A stretch of 64,000 bases of DNA from Dactylosporangium vinaceum (GCF_019904175.1 NZ_CP061913.1:2170001-2234000); one strand, 5' to 3'; numbered from the stretch's first letter, positions 33,233-42,535 are shown. The notes: generated from the letters alone by a model not told the origin. Numbers and translations are program-made.

Positions 33233-34446
33233 TCGCCAGCTCCCCCAGGGTTCGCCGCCCGCTCGCGGAACCTCACGAGCTCGCGGCGCAGCGCCACGCC
33301 GAGCCGGTCGGCCCGCACGTGCAGCTCGTCGCGCATCCGCAGCGGCAGGCCGGTCAGCGTCATCGTGCTCTGCAGCGCCAGATCCTCGGCCAGGACGGCC
33401 TCCTCGAACGCGCACTCGCGCGCCACGACGTCGGGGCCGGGCCGCTCGGCTCCGCCGATGCCCCACAGCAGCATCTTCGTGTAGATGCGGGTCCGGGTCA
33501 GCGACTCGGGCTGGGCGAAGAACAGGATCGTCTTCACCGCGCCCGCGTCGAGCTCCTCGAGGCGCAGCATCAGCTGGAACGGTGCGCGGTACACGTACGT
33601 GGCCCGGCGCCGCTGCCGCACCGGCCGCACCCCGTCGAGCACGCCCGGGTCCTCCGGGTTGTCGAACCACTGCTCCTGCACGCTGCGGCACCCGTCCGGA
33701 TCGCCCTGCACGGTGTACTCCGGCACGGCCCGCTCCTCCCCGGCGCCGAACGTCCCGGCGTGCACGAACGGGAAGTGGGCGACGTCGAGGAAGTTGTCCG
33801 CGACCACGGCCGCCGCGACGCTGGTCCGGGCCGGCGGCAGCCAAGCGCCCGCGAACTGTCGGTCCTCGCGATCGGGATCGTCGAACAGCTCCGTCAGCGG
33901 CTCCTGCGGGGCCAGCCAGACGAGCCCCCAGCGCGTGGTCACCGCATGCGGGGCCGGCTCGACGTGCAGATCCTCGTCCACGCTCCAGGCCTCGCCGAGC
34001 AGCTCCGCGGTGAACGGCAGCTCGGCGACCAGCCCGACCGGATGCCACGCCCGCCGCAGGGCCGAGTCTTCGTTGGTGCACAGCTCGGGCGGATCGCCGG
34101 GCGCCGGCGTCGCGCGGTCGAGCCAGACGCGGCCGTCGCGCTCCTGCACCGCAGGCCCCGGCGGGAGGTCGGCGCGCGGCGGGACGGCCTGGCCGGGCGC
34201 CGACGGGATGGCCACGCAGCGCCCGTCCGGCCCGAACTCCCAGCCGTGGTAGGCGCACCGCAGCGTCCCGCCGGTCGGGGTCGCCGCCGACAGCGGCACG
34301 AGGCGATGCGGGCACCGGTCGGCGAAGGCCCGCACCGGCCCGCCGTCGGCGAACCGGACCAGCACGAACGGCAGCCCATCGAGCTCGACCGCGAGGGGTC
34401 TGGTCGTGACATCGGCGCTGCGCGCGACGGGCGTCCACTGGCTCAC
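33229..34446 (-). CDS. Rieske non-heme iron oxygenase
   Basis: A 405-residue oxygenase alpha-subunit-like protein. The Rieske [2Fe-2S] site is CPH (Cys45, His47) and CAYH (Cys64, His67); the mononuclear iron facial triad begins with NFLDVAHFPFVH (Asp221, His224, His229). A region near 130-180 (RRAWHPVGLVAELP, LLGEAWSV) looks like a second, cluster-less Rieske-like segment. GTG 34446 is chosen because the Rieske fold (QWTPVARSADV) begins there; no strong ribosome binding site is visible. Coupled by 4 bp to the deaminase gene. Reductase partner genes are absent. The enzyme may hydroxylate or N-demethylate a heterocycle; this is inference. Confidence 0.87.
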   Translation of the reverse strand: MSQWTPVARSADVTTRPLAVELDGLPFVLVRFADGGPVRAFADRCPHRLVPLSAATPTGGTLRCAYHGWEFGPDGRCVAIPSAPGQAVPPRADLPPGPAVQERDGRVWLDRATPAPGDPPELCTNEDSALRRAWHPVGLVAELPFTAELLGEAWSVDEDLHVEPAPHAVTTRWGLVWLAPQEPLTELFDDPDREDRQFAGAWLPPARTSVAAAVVADNFLDVAHFPFVHAGTFGAGEERAVPEYTVQGDPDGCRSVQEQWFDNPEDPGVLDGVRPVRQRRRATYVYRAPFQLMLRLEELDAGAVKTILFFAQPESLTRTRIYTKMLLWGIGGAERPGPDVVARECAFEEAVLAEDLALQSTMTLTGLPLRMRDELHVRADRLGVALRRELVRFRERAANPGGAGE

Positions 34447-34881
34447 CCGATCATCATGCGCCCCGGATGTTTCGGTCGGAACCGCTCCCGCGGGCCAACC
34501 GCGCCGGTCAGCGGTTACAGCCGCCGAGCGTCGCACCGTGACGCACCGGGCCAGGCGACAGGCTCGGCGGGCACAGGAGCGGAGGCAGCACACCTGTCGT
34601 CGCGAGAAGGCGCTCGCTACGAGAAGACTCCGGTCATACGGCGCCGTCGTGAGGTCGGCCAGTCAACCGCTTGGTCGCGGGCCGGAGGGACGGCACGCGG
34701 ATGTGCGTGCCGTCCCATGGTGCCGGTGGCGGCGGGCCTCGGCGATGAGGACTGCTTGCCGGTGCCGGTGCCGGGCTTCGGCGGTGCGGCTCGGCCGGCC
34801 ATTGGAAGGCCGTTCGCGGGGGCGTGGATCGTGCGGGGGCGCGGGTGGAGGCGAAGCCTCCCCCGCCGCGAGCGAAGCGAG
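34447..34881. other. Intergenic interval, 435 bp, with a hairpin
   Basis: No gene supported. It contains the 12-bp hairpin at 34687-34716 and a smaller GGAGGC-GAA-GCCTCC stem at 34847-34861. The upstream half should carry the promoter of the Rieske/deaminase operon, the right end the transcript end of the acyl-CoA dehydrogenase operon. Confidence 0.55.
34687..34716. terminator. 12-bp perfect hairpin, candidate terminator
   Basis: GGGACGGCACGC (34687-34698), loop GGATGT, GCGTGCCGTCCC (34705-34716). No T-tract on either strand. Placed downstream of the minus-strand acyl-CoA dehydrogenase operon. Confidence 0.5.
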
Positions 34882-36099
34882 CTAGGAAGCAGCGTATTTG
34901 CGCAGTTCGCGCCTTGCCAGGGAGGCTCGGTGGACCTCGTCGGGGCCGTCGGCCAGGCGTAGGGTGCGGGCGTTCGACCAGAGGGCGGCCAGCGGGGTGT
35001 CCTGGCTCACACCGGCGGCGCCGTGGGCCTGGATGGCCTTGTCGATCACCCACTCGGCCATCGACGGTACGGCGATCTTGATGGCTTGGATCTCGGTGTG
35101 GGCGCCCTTGTTGCCCACGGTGTCCATCAGCCAGGCGGTCTTCAGGACCAGGAGGCGGGCCTGCTCGATGCGGACCCTGGACTCCGCTATCCACTCCTGG
35201 ATGACGCCCTGCTCGGCCAGGGGACGGCCGAAGGCCGTGCGCTCGTTGACGCGGATGCAGAGCAGCTCCAAGGCGCGCTCGGCCATGCCGATGAGGCGCA
35301 TGCAGTGGTGGATGCGGCCGGGGCCGAGGCGGGCCTGGGCGATGGCGAAGCCCTGGCCCTCGCCGGCGATGAGGGCGTCGGCGGGGACGCGGACGTTGTC
35401 GAACACCACCTCGGCGTGCCCGCCGTGGGACGCGTCCGTGTAGCCGAACACGTGCATGCCGCGCTTCACGGTGATGCCGGGGGTTTCCCGCGGTACCAAC
35501 ACCATTGTCTGTTGCCTGTGTCGTTCGGCCGTGGGATCGGTCTTGCCCATGACGATGAGGACCTGGCAGTTGGGGTTCATCGCGCCGGACGACCACCATT
35601 TGCGGCCGTTGATGACGTAGCCGTCGCCGTCGCGTTCGATGCGGGTCGCGATGTTGGTGGCGTCGGAGGAGGCCACGTCCGGCTCGGTCATGCAGAACGC
35701 CGAGCGGATCTGGCCCTCGAGGAGCGGCTTGAGCCAGCGGTCCTGCTGCTCGGGCGAGCCGAACTGGGCCAGGACCTCCATGTTGCCGGTGTCGGGGGCG
35801 GCGCAGTTGAGGGCCTCGGGGGCCAGGCTGGGACTGCGGCCGGTGATCTCGGCCAGGGGGGCGTACTGGAGGTTCGTGAGCCCGGCGCCATGGGTGGTGT
35901 CGGGGAGGAAGAGGTTCCAGAGGCCGCGCTCCCGGGCGGCGCGCTTGAGGTCCTCGATGACGGGCGGGCGCGCCCACGGGTCAGCGGCCGACTCGAGCTG
36001 CTGGTCGAGGATGGGCTCCGCGGGGTACACCTCGTCGTTCATGAAGTCTGTGAGCTTTTCGTGCAGCTCGGCCGTGCGCGTGTCGAATCCGAAGTCCAT
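34882..36099 (-). CDS. Acyl-CoA dehydrogenase, ACAD10/11-LvaC type
   Basis: A 405-residue FAD-dependent acyl-CoA dehydrogenase. [17 protein letters not shown] and [14 protein letters not shown] are the FAD/substrate loops. The C-terminal [11 protein letters not shown] (residues 384-390) carries the presumptive catalytic Glu388 and the DGPDEVH form characteristic of ACAD10/ACAD11-like enzymes. The gene overlaps the upstream phosphotransferase by one base (TGATG). In ACAD10/11 and in Pseudomonas LvaA/LvaC the same two activities convert 4-hydroxyacyl-CoAs via a 4-phospho intermediate; that role is inferred here. Confidence 0.9.
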   Translation of the reverse strand: MDFGFDTRTAELHEKLTDFMNDEVYPAEPILDQQLESAADPWARPPVIEDLKRAARERGLWNLFLPDTTHGAGLTNLQYAPLAEITGRSPSLAPEALNCAAPDTGNMEVLAQFGSPEQQDRWLKPLLEGQIRSAFCMTEPDVASSDATNIATRIERDGDGYVINGRKWWSSGAMNPNCQVLIVMGKTDPTAERHRQQTMVLVPRETPGITVKRGMHVFGYTDASHGGHAEVVFDNVRVPADALIAGEGQGFAIAQARLGPGRIHHCMRLIGMAERALELLCIRVNERTAFGRPLAEQGVIQEWIAESRVRIEQARLLVLKTAWLMDTVGNKGAHTEIQAIKIAVPSMAEWVIDKAIQAHGAAGVSQDTPLAALWSNARTLRLADGPDEVHRASLARRELRKYAAS

Positions 36100-37121
36100 C
36101 AGCTCTCTCCGTTGATCGCTGCGATGCCCTCGTCGAGCAGGGGCGGGACGAGCGCCCCGATCTCGTCGAAGCCCTTGCCGACGGTCTGGCCGTGCGTGAA
36201 GCGGTAGTGGATCCCCTCCAGGACGACGGCCAGCTTGTAGCAGGCCAGGCCGACGTACCAGTGCAGGTCGTCGCTGAGCGGGGCGGTGCGGGCGTAGCGG
36301 GCGAGCAGGTCGTCGCCGCTCGGGAAGCCGGCCGCGGCGCCGAGGCCGTCGGCTATCGGGTTGCGGCCGACCTTGATGCGGTCCAGGACGTTCCAGTACG
36401 CCAGCAGCAGCCCCAGGTCGGTCTGCGGATCGCCGATCGTGGCCATCTCCCAGTCCAGGACGGCGGCGACGTGCAGGGTGTCGAGGTCGACGATGAGGTT
36501 GTCGAGGCGGTAGTCGCCGTGCACGATGGCCGGGCGCGGGCTGGCGGGAATCGTCGCGGCGAGCCGCTCGCGCAGGGCGTCGGCGGCGGGCAGGTCGCGG
36601 CTGCGGGAGCCCTCGAGCTGCTTGCTCCACCGGCGCACCTGCCGCTCCAGGAAGCCCTCCGGCCGGCCGAACTGCGCCAGCCCGGCCTCCGCGGGGTCGA
36701 CCAGGTGCAGCTCGGCGAGGGTGTCCATCATCGCGAACGCGACCCGGCGGCGGCCGTCCGCACCGAGCGGATCGGTCTGCTCGCGGTGCCTGAGGACGGC
36801 GCCGGGCACCCGCGACATGAGGTAGAACGGCGCACCGAGCACCGTGTCGTCTTCACACAACAGCAGCGCCTCCGGTACCGGCACAGCCGATGCGCCGAGC
36901 GCGGAGATGACGCGGAACTCGCGGGCCATGTCGTGCGCCGTGGCGAGCACATGGCCCAGCGGCGGCCGGCGCAGGACGAACACCTCGTTGAGGACGTACG
37001 TCAGGTTGGATCGGCCGCCGGCCACGAGCTCGGCGGTGAGCGGCGCGCCGACCAGGCCGGGGGCCTTCGCATCCAGGTAGGACTGCAGGCGGGGCAGGTC
37101 GAGACCGGGCGGGGTGGTCAT
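36099..37121 (-). CDS. Phosphotransferase of the APH family, ACAD10/11- or LvaA-like
   Basis: A 340-residue kinase-fold protein. The catalytic loop is VHGDYRLDN (His201, Asp203, Asn208) and the metal-binding Asp223 lies in [23 protein letters not shown] is the nucleotide-binding region. ATG 37121 begins the family sequence; the frame is open to 37295 without similarity. It is the first gene of a two-gene operon with the dehydrogenase, matching the domain order of fused eukaryotic ACAD10/11. Likely phosphorylates the hydroxyl of a hydroxyacyl-CoA rather than an antibiotic. Confidence 0.88.
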   Translation of the reverse strand: MTTPPGLDLPRLQSYLDAKAPGLVGAPLTAELVAGGRSNLTYVLNEVFVLRRPPLGHVLATAHDMAREFRVISALGASAVPVPEALLLCEDDTVLGAPFYLMSRVPGAVLRHREQTDPLGADGRRRVAFAMMDTLAELHLVDPAEAGLAQFGRPEGFLERQVRRWSKQLEGSRSRDLPAADALRERLAATIPASPRPAIVHGDYRLDNLIVDLDTLHVAAVLDWEMATIGDPQTDLGLLLAYWNVLDRIKVGRNPIADGLGAAAGFPSGDDLLARYARTAPLSDDLHWYVGLACYKLAVVLEGIHYRFTHGQTVGKGFDEIGALVPPLLDEGIAAINGES

Positions 37122-37341
37122 GCGCTCAGTCCATGGTTGAGACACGTTCTCTGTCAAGGCAGTCGCGGCAATGTGTCCGGGTTTGCCGCTTTCCGGGCAT
37201 CGGCAAACGTTCCGCTGCCGACACCGCTGCGAAACGGCGCGGAAACTCGCGGTAGGCAACCTGTGCGCAGTACCGGAGAGCAAGGCGTACACCAAAGGCG
37301 GCGTGCACCTCAGCCACAGGACGAACGGGAGGTCGACTCAG

Positions 37342-38082
37342 ATGCTGCTACGGCTGAGAGTTGCACTACCCGACCGTCCCGGCTCACTCGGGCAGGTTGC
37401 CCGGACGCTGGGTGTGGTCGGCGCGGACATTGTTTCGGTAGTAGTACTGGAGCGTGTCGGCGGCCGTGCGGTGGACGACTTCACCGTTGCATGGCCGGCT
37501 TCGGGCTCGGTCGACCGCGTACTCACCGGCCTCGCCGCGATCCCAGGCGTGCGCGTGGACGGTGTGTGGCGCGGCACCGAGCTCTCGGAGCCGAGCAGCG
37601 GCCGCGAGGTCGCGCTAATCGGACAGGTGGCGGCGAACCCCGATCACGGCCTGGCGACGGTCGTGGACGCGGCACCGGCACTGTTCGGCGCGGACTGGGC
37701 GGTCGCGATCCGGGTCGGATCCGACTGGGCGGGCGGCGGCGCGCGCGCCCGGGCATGGTCCGACTCTTCGGTGGTCAGCGCCAGTTGGCGCGCTCCGGAT
37801 GTCCCCCCTCAGGTGGACATCGCACCACTCCGGCCCCGTGCGTTGAGCGCAGCTGACGGCGTTTATCTCGCTGTCGCGCCTTTCCAGCGCGGAGGTCTGG
37901 TCCTTGTTGTCGGACGCGGCGGGGCGGACGGCGACGCGGGAGCACCACCGTTCCACAGTTCCGAGGTGGGACGGCTGGCGCAGTTGGTCGGTGCAACCGC
38001 ATCTGTGCTGGGGGATCGGCTGGCGGGGCCGGGTTTGGCGGAACTTGGCCCCGCCGGCACAAACTCCTCACGGGTGGCCTGA
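37342..38082 (+). CDS. ACT-domain regulatory protein with C-terminal GAF-like domain
   Basis: A 246-residue protein. Residues 1-70 are an ACT domain (LLRLRVALPDRPGSLGQVAR, ADIVSVVVLE), which usually binds amino acids. Residues of about 95-235 resemble a GAF-type fold: DHGLATVVDAAPALFGADWA in the middle and FHSSEVGRLAQLVGATASVL at the end. ATG 37342 is preceded by GGGAGGT at good spacing; the frame is open upstream but not protein-like. The stop shares a base with the next ACT gene (TGATG), so the two are coupled. No enzymatic motif. Possibly an amino-acid sensor; target unknown. Confidence 0.8.
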   Translation: MLLRLRVALPDRPGSLGQVARTLGVVGADIVSVVVLERVGGRAVDDFTVAWPASGSVDRVLTGLAAIPGVRVDGVWRGTELSEPSSGREVALIGQVAANPDHGLATVVDAAPALFGADWAVAIRVGSDWAGGGARARAWSDSSVVSASWRAPDVPPQVDIAPLRPRALSAADGVYLAVAPFQRGGLVLVVGRGGADGDAGAPPFHSSEVGRLAQLVGATASVLGDRLAGPGLAELGPAGTNSSRVA

Positions 38083-38606
38083 TGGGCCTCTGGCGAATCC
38101 GGGCCACAGTCGACGACCGGCCCGGGTTCCTGTCGGTGCTCACCGCGTCGCTGGCCCTGCGGAAGGTCAACATCCTCTCCGTGCAGGTGCACACCACCGA
38201 GTCGGGCGCCGTCGACGACTTCCTGGTCGAGGCGCCGGACGGCCTGTCGCGGGCCGACCTGGCCGACGCCGTCATCCGCGGGCGCGGGCGCGACGCCTGG
38301 ATCGCCCCGGCCGACGTCCGCGGGCTCATCGACGAGCCCACCCGGGTGCTCGCGCTGGCCACCAAGGTGCTGGACGGCAGCGCCTCGCTCGAGCAGGCGC
38401 TCGACTCGCTCCTCGGCGATTGCGACATCTCCTGGCGCTCCACCGGCGCCGGCGGCTTCACGGCCACCGGCATGCAGTTGGCCGACCCGGCGGGCGGCAT
38501 GCTCTACATCCGGCGTCCGGCCCCGGCCTTCACGCCGGCCGAATACGCCCGCGCCCAGGCCCTTGTCGAGCTGACCCGCGCCGCGTCGAGGCACACCGCC
38601 GCCTGA
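38082..38606 (+). CDS. ACT-domain protein
   Basis: A 174-residue protein with an N-terminal ACT domain (LWRIRATVDDRPGFLSVLTA, VNILSVQVHTTESGAVDDFL) and a C-terminal acetyltransferase-unlike segment ending FTPAEYARAQALVELTRAAS. It is a partial paralogue of the preceding protein: the ACT halves align (DRPGxLxxxx, GxVDDF), the second halves also share the closing helix. Coupled by one base to the upstream gene and followed by a strong terminator, so the two form a dicistronic operon. A heteromeric sensor is possible. Confidence 0.82.
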   Translation: MGLWRIRATVDDRPGFLSVLTASLALRKVNILSVQVHTTESGAVDDFLVEAPDGLSRADLADAVIRGRGRDAWIAPADVRGLIDEPTRVLALATKVLDGSASLEQALDSLLGDCDISWRSTGAGGFTATGMQLADPAGGMLYIRRPAPAFTPAEYARAQALVELTRAASRHTAA

Positions 38607-38618
38607 GACCAGCCTGAG

Positions 38619-38655
38619 AAAGCCCCCTCGATCCGTCGAGGGGGCTTTTTCGTTG
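38619..38655 (+). terminator. Rho-independent terminator of the ACT pair
   Basis: AGCCCCCTCGA (38621-38631), loop TCCG, TCGAGGGGGCT (38636-38646), flanked by AA/TT and followed by TTTTCGTTGTG. Confidence 0.95.
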
Positions 38656-38677
38656 TGTCTGTCTACGTGTAGCGTGT

Positions 38678-38703
38678 CGACATGTCGGTCGGGTACATGT
38701 CGG
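38678..38703. promoter_or_regulatory. Repeat/palindrome in the cyd promoter region
   Basis: CGACATGTCG (38678-38687) is a perfect palindrome, and ACATGTCGG recurs at 38695-38703, 15 bp from the first copy, ending 10 bp before the cydA ATG. The position, between the terminator and cydA, suits an operator, but the cognate regulator is unknown. It does not resemble the Rex consensus. Confidence 0.35.
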
Positions 38704-38713
38704 GGGGCGACGT

Positions 38714-39991
38714 ATGAGCGCGTTGGAGTACGCCCGGATGCAGTTCGGGCTCACGGCGTCGCTGCACTTCACGTTCGTCATGGTCACGCTCGGGCTGGTG
38801 GTGCTCGTGGCCGTCATGCAGACGCGGTTCGTGGTGACGGGGCAGGACGTGTACGGGCGGATGGCCCGGTTCTGGGGGCGGCTGTACGCGATCAACTACG
38901 CGGTCGGGATCGCGACCGGGCTCGTCATGGAGTTCGAGATCGGGCTCAACTGGAGCGGGCTGTCGCGGCTCACCGGCGATGTGTTCGGGGCGCCGCTGGC
39001 GCTGGAGACCCTCGTCGCGTTCGTGCTCGAGTCGACGCTGCTCGGCATGTGGATCTTCGGCTGGGGGTGGCTCGGGAAGCGGCTGCACCTGGCGCTGATC
39101 TGGGCAACGGCCGCGACCGCGCTGCTGTCGGCGTTCTGGGTGATGGTGAGCAACGCGTTCCTGCAGCGGCCGGTCGGGTACACCATCGATGCCGGCGGCA
39201 CCGCCCGGCTGACCGGCTTCGGGGCGCTGCTCACCAACAGCGCACTGTGGTTCGCGCTGGTGCACGCGGTCGCGGCCACCATCGTCGCCGGGGGAGTGCT
39301 CGTCGCCGGAGTGTCGGCCTGGCGCCTTCGCCGGAGCCTGGCCGGGCCCGACCACGAGCTGTTCCGGCGCTCGCTGCGGCTCGGGATCCGGGTCGGGCTG
39401 ATCGGGACGTTCTTCACCATCGGGTTCGGGTACGCGCAGTTCGGCTGGATCGGCGCCAGCCAGCCCATGAAGATGGCCGGCGGCGGCGAGCGCGCGCTGG
39501 AGCGGCAGGCCGAAATGGTGCAGCGGTTCGGCCCCGGAAACTACCTGGTCAGCGACAACGTGGGCGCCGCGCTCGGGTTCATGGTCATGGTGGCCAACCT
39601 GCTGTTCCTGATCCTGGTCGTCGCGCAGGTGCTGACGTACCGCGACGTGCTCATCCGCAAGCGCTGGGCCCGGCCGGTGTCGTGGCTGCTCACCGCGCTC
39701 ATCCCGATCCCGGTGCTGGCCGCGCTGGCCGGGTGGTTCGTGCGGGAGGAGGGCCGCCAGCCCTGGGCGGTGTACGGGCTGCTGCGCACCGCCGACGCCG
39801 TGTCGCCGATGAGCGCGGGGGCGCTGCGACTGTCCACGTTCCTGTTCTCCGCGCTGGTGATCGCGCTGGCGCTCGCCGACTGGTGGCTGCTGGCCCGGGC
39901 CGCGGCGCGAAAACCCGGCGGCGACCCGGACGCCGCGTTCGGCCAGGAGGACGACGGCGTGCGTATCGACAGGCAGGAGGTCACGGTGTGA
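38714..39991 (+). CDS. cydA: Cytochrome bd oxidase subunit I, short Q-loop form
   Basis: Quinol-oxidising subunit of the bd-type terminal oxidase. The 425-residue protein has about nine membrane helices. The first heme ligand is His18 in TASLHFTFV, another is in ALVHAVAATIVAGG, a Met ligand candidate lies in GFMVMVAN, and EEGRQPWAVYGLLRT is the conserved GRQPW block. After QPMKMAGGGE only about 30 residues precede the next helix, whereas E. coli CydA has over 100 there, so the quinol-binding Q-loop is minimal. ATG 38714 has GGGGGGCG upstream as weak ribosome binding site. First gene of cydABDC. Confidence 0.92.
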   Translation: MSALEYARMQFGLTASLHFTFVMVTLGLVVLVAVMQTRFVVTGQDVYGRMARFWGRLYAINYAVGIATGLVMEFEIGLNWSGLSRLTGDVFGAPLALETLVAFVLESTLLGMWIFGWGWLGKRLHLALIWATAATALLSAFWVMVSNAFLQRPVGYTIDAGGTARLTGFGALLTNSALWFALVHAVAATIVAGGVLVAGVSAWRLRRSLAGPDHELFRRSLRLGIRVGLIGTFFTIGFGYAQFGWIGASQPMKMAGGGERALERQAEMVQRFGPGNYLVSDNVGAALGFMVMVANLLFLILVVAQVLTYRDVLIRKRWARPVSWLLTALIPIPVLAALAGWFVREEGRQPWAVYGLLRTADAVSPMSAGALRLSTFLFSALVIALALADWWLLARAAARKPGGDPDAAFGQEDDGVRIDRQEVTV

Positions 39992-40884
39992 GCACCCTCT
40001 GGTACTGCATCCTCGGCGCGATATTCGTCGCCTACTTCGTGCTGGGCGGGCTCGATCAGGGCGTGGCGATGCTGCTGCCGGCGATGCGCGGCGACGACGC
40101 GCGGCGGCGGGCGCTCAACGCGATCGGGCCGATGTTCCTCGGCAACGAGGTCTGGGTCGTCGGCGCGGCCGGCGTGCTCATCGCCGCCTTCCCGCGGCTG
40201 GAGGCCGAGCTGTTCCACGGGGCGTATCCGGCGCTCATCGCCGCCGTCCTCGGGCTCGTCGCGTTGAACGCCGGTGTGCAGCTGCGCTCCCGCGGCCGGC
40301 GGCGGGGCGGGTTCGACGCGCTCATCGCCGCGGCCGGGCTCACCCTCGCCGGGGCCTGGGGCCTGGTCTTCGGGTTCATGCTGCACGGCCCGGGCGCGTT
40401 CACCGCGCCCGCCGTCTGGCTCACCGCTGCGGCCAACGTGCTCCTGGTCGTAGCGCACGGGGCGGCGTTCCTGCGACTGCCGCTGCTGAGCCGAGCCGGT
40501 CCGGTGGCCGGCGCGGCAGTGCTGCTGGCCCTCGGCGGGTGGTACCTCACCGCGCCCGAGCACATCCGCAACCCGGCGCTCGCCACCGCGCTCGCACTCG
40601 CCTGCGCGGGCGCGGCGGTGGCATCCGCGTTCGCCCCGAAGCCGTGGGTGTTCACCGCTGTGGCCTGCGCCCTACCGGTCGTCGCGGCCGCGTCGGCGCT
40701 GTTCCCGGGCGTGCTAGCGTCCACGCTGGACCCGGGCGCGACGGTGACCGTCGACGGGGCGGCCGCCGGCGAAGCGACGCTGCGGCTGCTCGCACTCGGC
40801 GCGGCGCCGCTGCTCCCGGTGCTCGTCGCCGTCCAGGCCGCCGGCTGGTGGCTCTTCCGGCGCCGGACGTCTCTGTACTGGTAG
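39988..40884 (+). CDS. cydB: Cytochrome bd oxidase subunit II
   Basis: A 298-residue membrane protein, about eight helices. GPMFLGNEVWVVGAAGVLIAAFP corresponds to the strongly conserved GPxWxGNEVWL/AAFP block of CydB, and the N-terminal YFVLGGLDQGVAMLL to the YxxLDGFDLG block; both are diverged from the textbook form, and the protein is shorter than E. coli CydB (379). GTG 39988 overlaps the cydA stop (GTGA). Together with CydA it forms the oxidase. Confidence 0.88.
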   Translation: MSTLWYCILGAIFVAYFVLGGLDQGVAMLLPAMRGDDARRRALNAIGPMFLGNEVWVVGAAGVLIAAFPRLEAELFHGAYPALIAAVLGLVALNAGVQLRSRGRRRGGFDALIAAAGLTLAGAWGLVFGFMLHGPGAFTAPAVWLTAAANVLLVVAHGAAFLRLPLLSRAGPVAGAAVLLALGGWYLTAPEHIRNPALATALALACAGAAVASAFAPKPWVFTAVACALPVVAAASALFPGVLASTLDPGATVTVDGAAAGEATLRLLALGAAPLLPVLVAVQAAGWWLFRRRTSLYW

Positions 40885-40897
40885 GGCGGCGCGACAC

Positions 40898-42535
40898 GTG
40901 GACAGAAGACTGCTGCGGATCGGCCCGGTCCGGCGCTACGCGATGGTGCTGGCCGGATCGGCGCTGGTGGCCGCGGTGCTCGTGGTGGCCCAGGCGGTGG
41001 GGCTGGCGACAGTGCTGGTGGCCGCGGCCGACGGGAGGCTCGATCGGCACGCGCTGACGATCACCGCGGCGGCCGTACTGCTTCGAGGACTGCACACCGG
41101 CGCGCTCACCGCGATCGCCGGGCGCGCGGCCGCCGGGGTGAAGGCGCACCTGCGCGAGCAGCTCCTCGACGCGTCCGCGCGGCGCGGGCCGGCCTGGCTC
41201 AGCGGGCGGCGGGCGGGGGAGCTGGCCACGCTGGCCGGGCGCGGGGTCGACGGCCTCGACGGATACCTGACCGGGTATCTGCCGCAGGTCTTCCTGGCCG
41301 CGTTCGTCCCCCTCGCCACTCTCGGCTGGCTCGCGTTCACCGACTTCGCCTCGGCCGTCGTCGTCGCGCTCACCCTGCCGCTCATCCCGGTCTTCGGCAT
41401 CCTCGTCGGCAAGTCCACCGGCGCGCGGACGCAGCGCCAGTGGCACGAGCTGACCCGGCTCGGCGGGCACTTCCTGGACACGGTGCGCGGGCTGGCGACG
41501 CTGCGCGCGTTCGGGCGCGAGGCCGCGTACGTGCGGCGGGTGCGGGAGAACGCGGAGGGGTACCGGCGGGCGACGATGCGCACGCTGCGCCTGGCGTTCC
41601 TGTCGGCGCTGGTGCTGGAGCTGGTGGCCACGGTCTCGGTGGCGCTCGTCGCGGTGCCGGTGGGCCTGCGCCTGCTCGACGGCCGGCTCACGCTCGGTGT
41701 CGCGCTGGCGGTGCTGCTGCTGGCCCCGGAGGCGTACCTGCCGCTGCGGGCGCTCGGCGCCAGGTTCCACGCCAGCCAGGAAGGGCTGGCGGCGTCGGCG
41801 GAGATCGATGCGGTGCTGGATCGGGCTCCGAACGCCACGACCGAGGCCCGGCTGCCGTCACCCGACGCGCCGATCGCGCTAGACGGGGTGGAGGTCCGCT
41901 ACGGCGACGTCGTCGCGCTGCGCGACGCCACGCTGGCGATCGAGCCGGGTGACCGGGTCGCGCTCGTCGGGCCGAGCGGCGGCGGCAAGTCGACGCTGCT
42001 GTCGCTGATCCTGGGCTTCACCGAGCCGGCCGCCGGGCGCGTCCTCGTCGGCGGCGCCGACCTGCGCGATCTCGACTCCGCCGCGTGGCGGGCCCGGCTG
42101 GCCTGGCTGCCGCAGCGGCCGCACCTGTTCGCCGGCACGGTCGCCGACAACATCCGCCTGGGCGCGTCCGCGCGCAGCCTGGACGACGTCGTCGCGGCCG
42201 CGCGGGCCGCCGAGGCCGACGGGTTCGTGCGGGCGCTGCCGGACGGGTATGACACGGATCTCGCCCTCCACGGCCTCTCCAGCGGGCAGCGGCAGCGGCT
42301 GGCGATGGCCCGGGCGTGGCTGCGCGCGGACGCGTCGGTGCTGCTGCTCGACGAGCCGACCGCGCGCCTGGACCCGGCCAGCGAGGCGGCGATCGTCGCG
42401 TCGGCGGCCCGGCTCGCGACCGGGCGGACCGCGCTGCTCGTCGCCCACCGCCCCGCGCTGCTGACGATCGCCACCCGCATCGTGACCGTCGACGGCCACC
42501 TCACCGAGGCCCGCCGCCCGGTGGTGGCCGCATGA
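40898..42535 (+). CDS. cydD: CydD-type ABC exporter half (bd oxidase assembly)
   Basis: A 545-residue fused membrane-ATPase protein. Six helices (1-300) precede an ABC domain with Walker A GPSGGGKST, signature LSSGQRQRLAMARAWL (Ser replaces the first Gly) and Walker B VLLLDEPTARLD. CydDC exports cysteine/glutathione and is required to assemble bd oxidase. GTG 40898 lies 14 bp after cydB, and the stop overlaps cydC by 4 bp. Confidence 0.92.
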   Translation: MDRRLLRIGPVRRYAMVLAGSALVAAVLVVAQAVGLATVLVAAADGRLDRHALTITAAAVLLRGLHTGALTAIAGRAAAGVKAHLREQLLDASARRGPAWLSGRRAGELATLAGRGVDGLDGYLTGYLPQVFLAAFVPLATLGWLAFTDFASAVVVALTLPLIPVFGILVGKSTGARTQRQWHELTRLGGHFLDTVRGLATLRAFGREAAYVRRVRENAEGYRRATMRTLRLAFLSALVLELVATVSVALVAVPVGLRLLDGRLTLGVALAVLLLAPEAYLPLRALGARFHASQEGLAASAEIDAVLDRAPNATTEARLPSPDAPIALDGVEVRYGDVVALRDATLAIEPGDRVALVGPSGGGKSTLLSLILGFTEPAAGRVLVGGADLRDLDSAAWRARLAWLPQRPHLFAGTVADNIRLGASARSLDDVVAAARAAEADGFVRALPDGYDTDLALHGLSSGQRQRLAMARAWLRADASVLLLDEPTARLDPASEAAIVASAARLATGRTALLVAHRPALLTIATRIVTVDGHLTEARRPVVAA

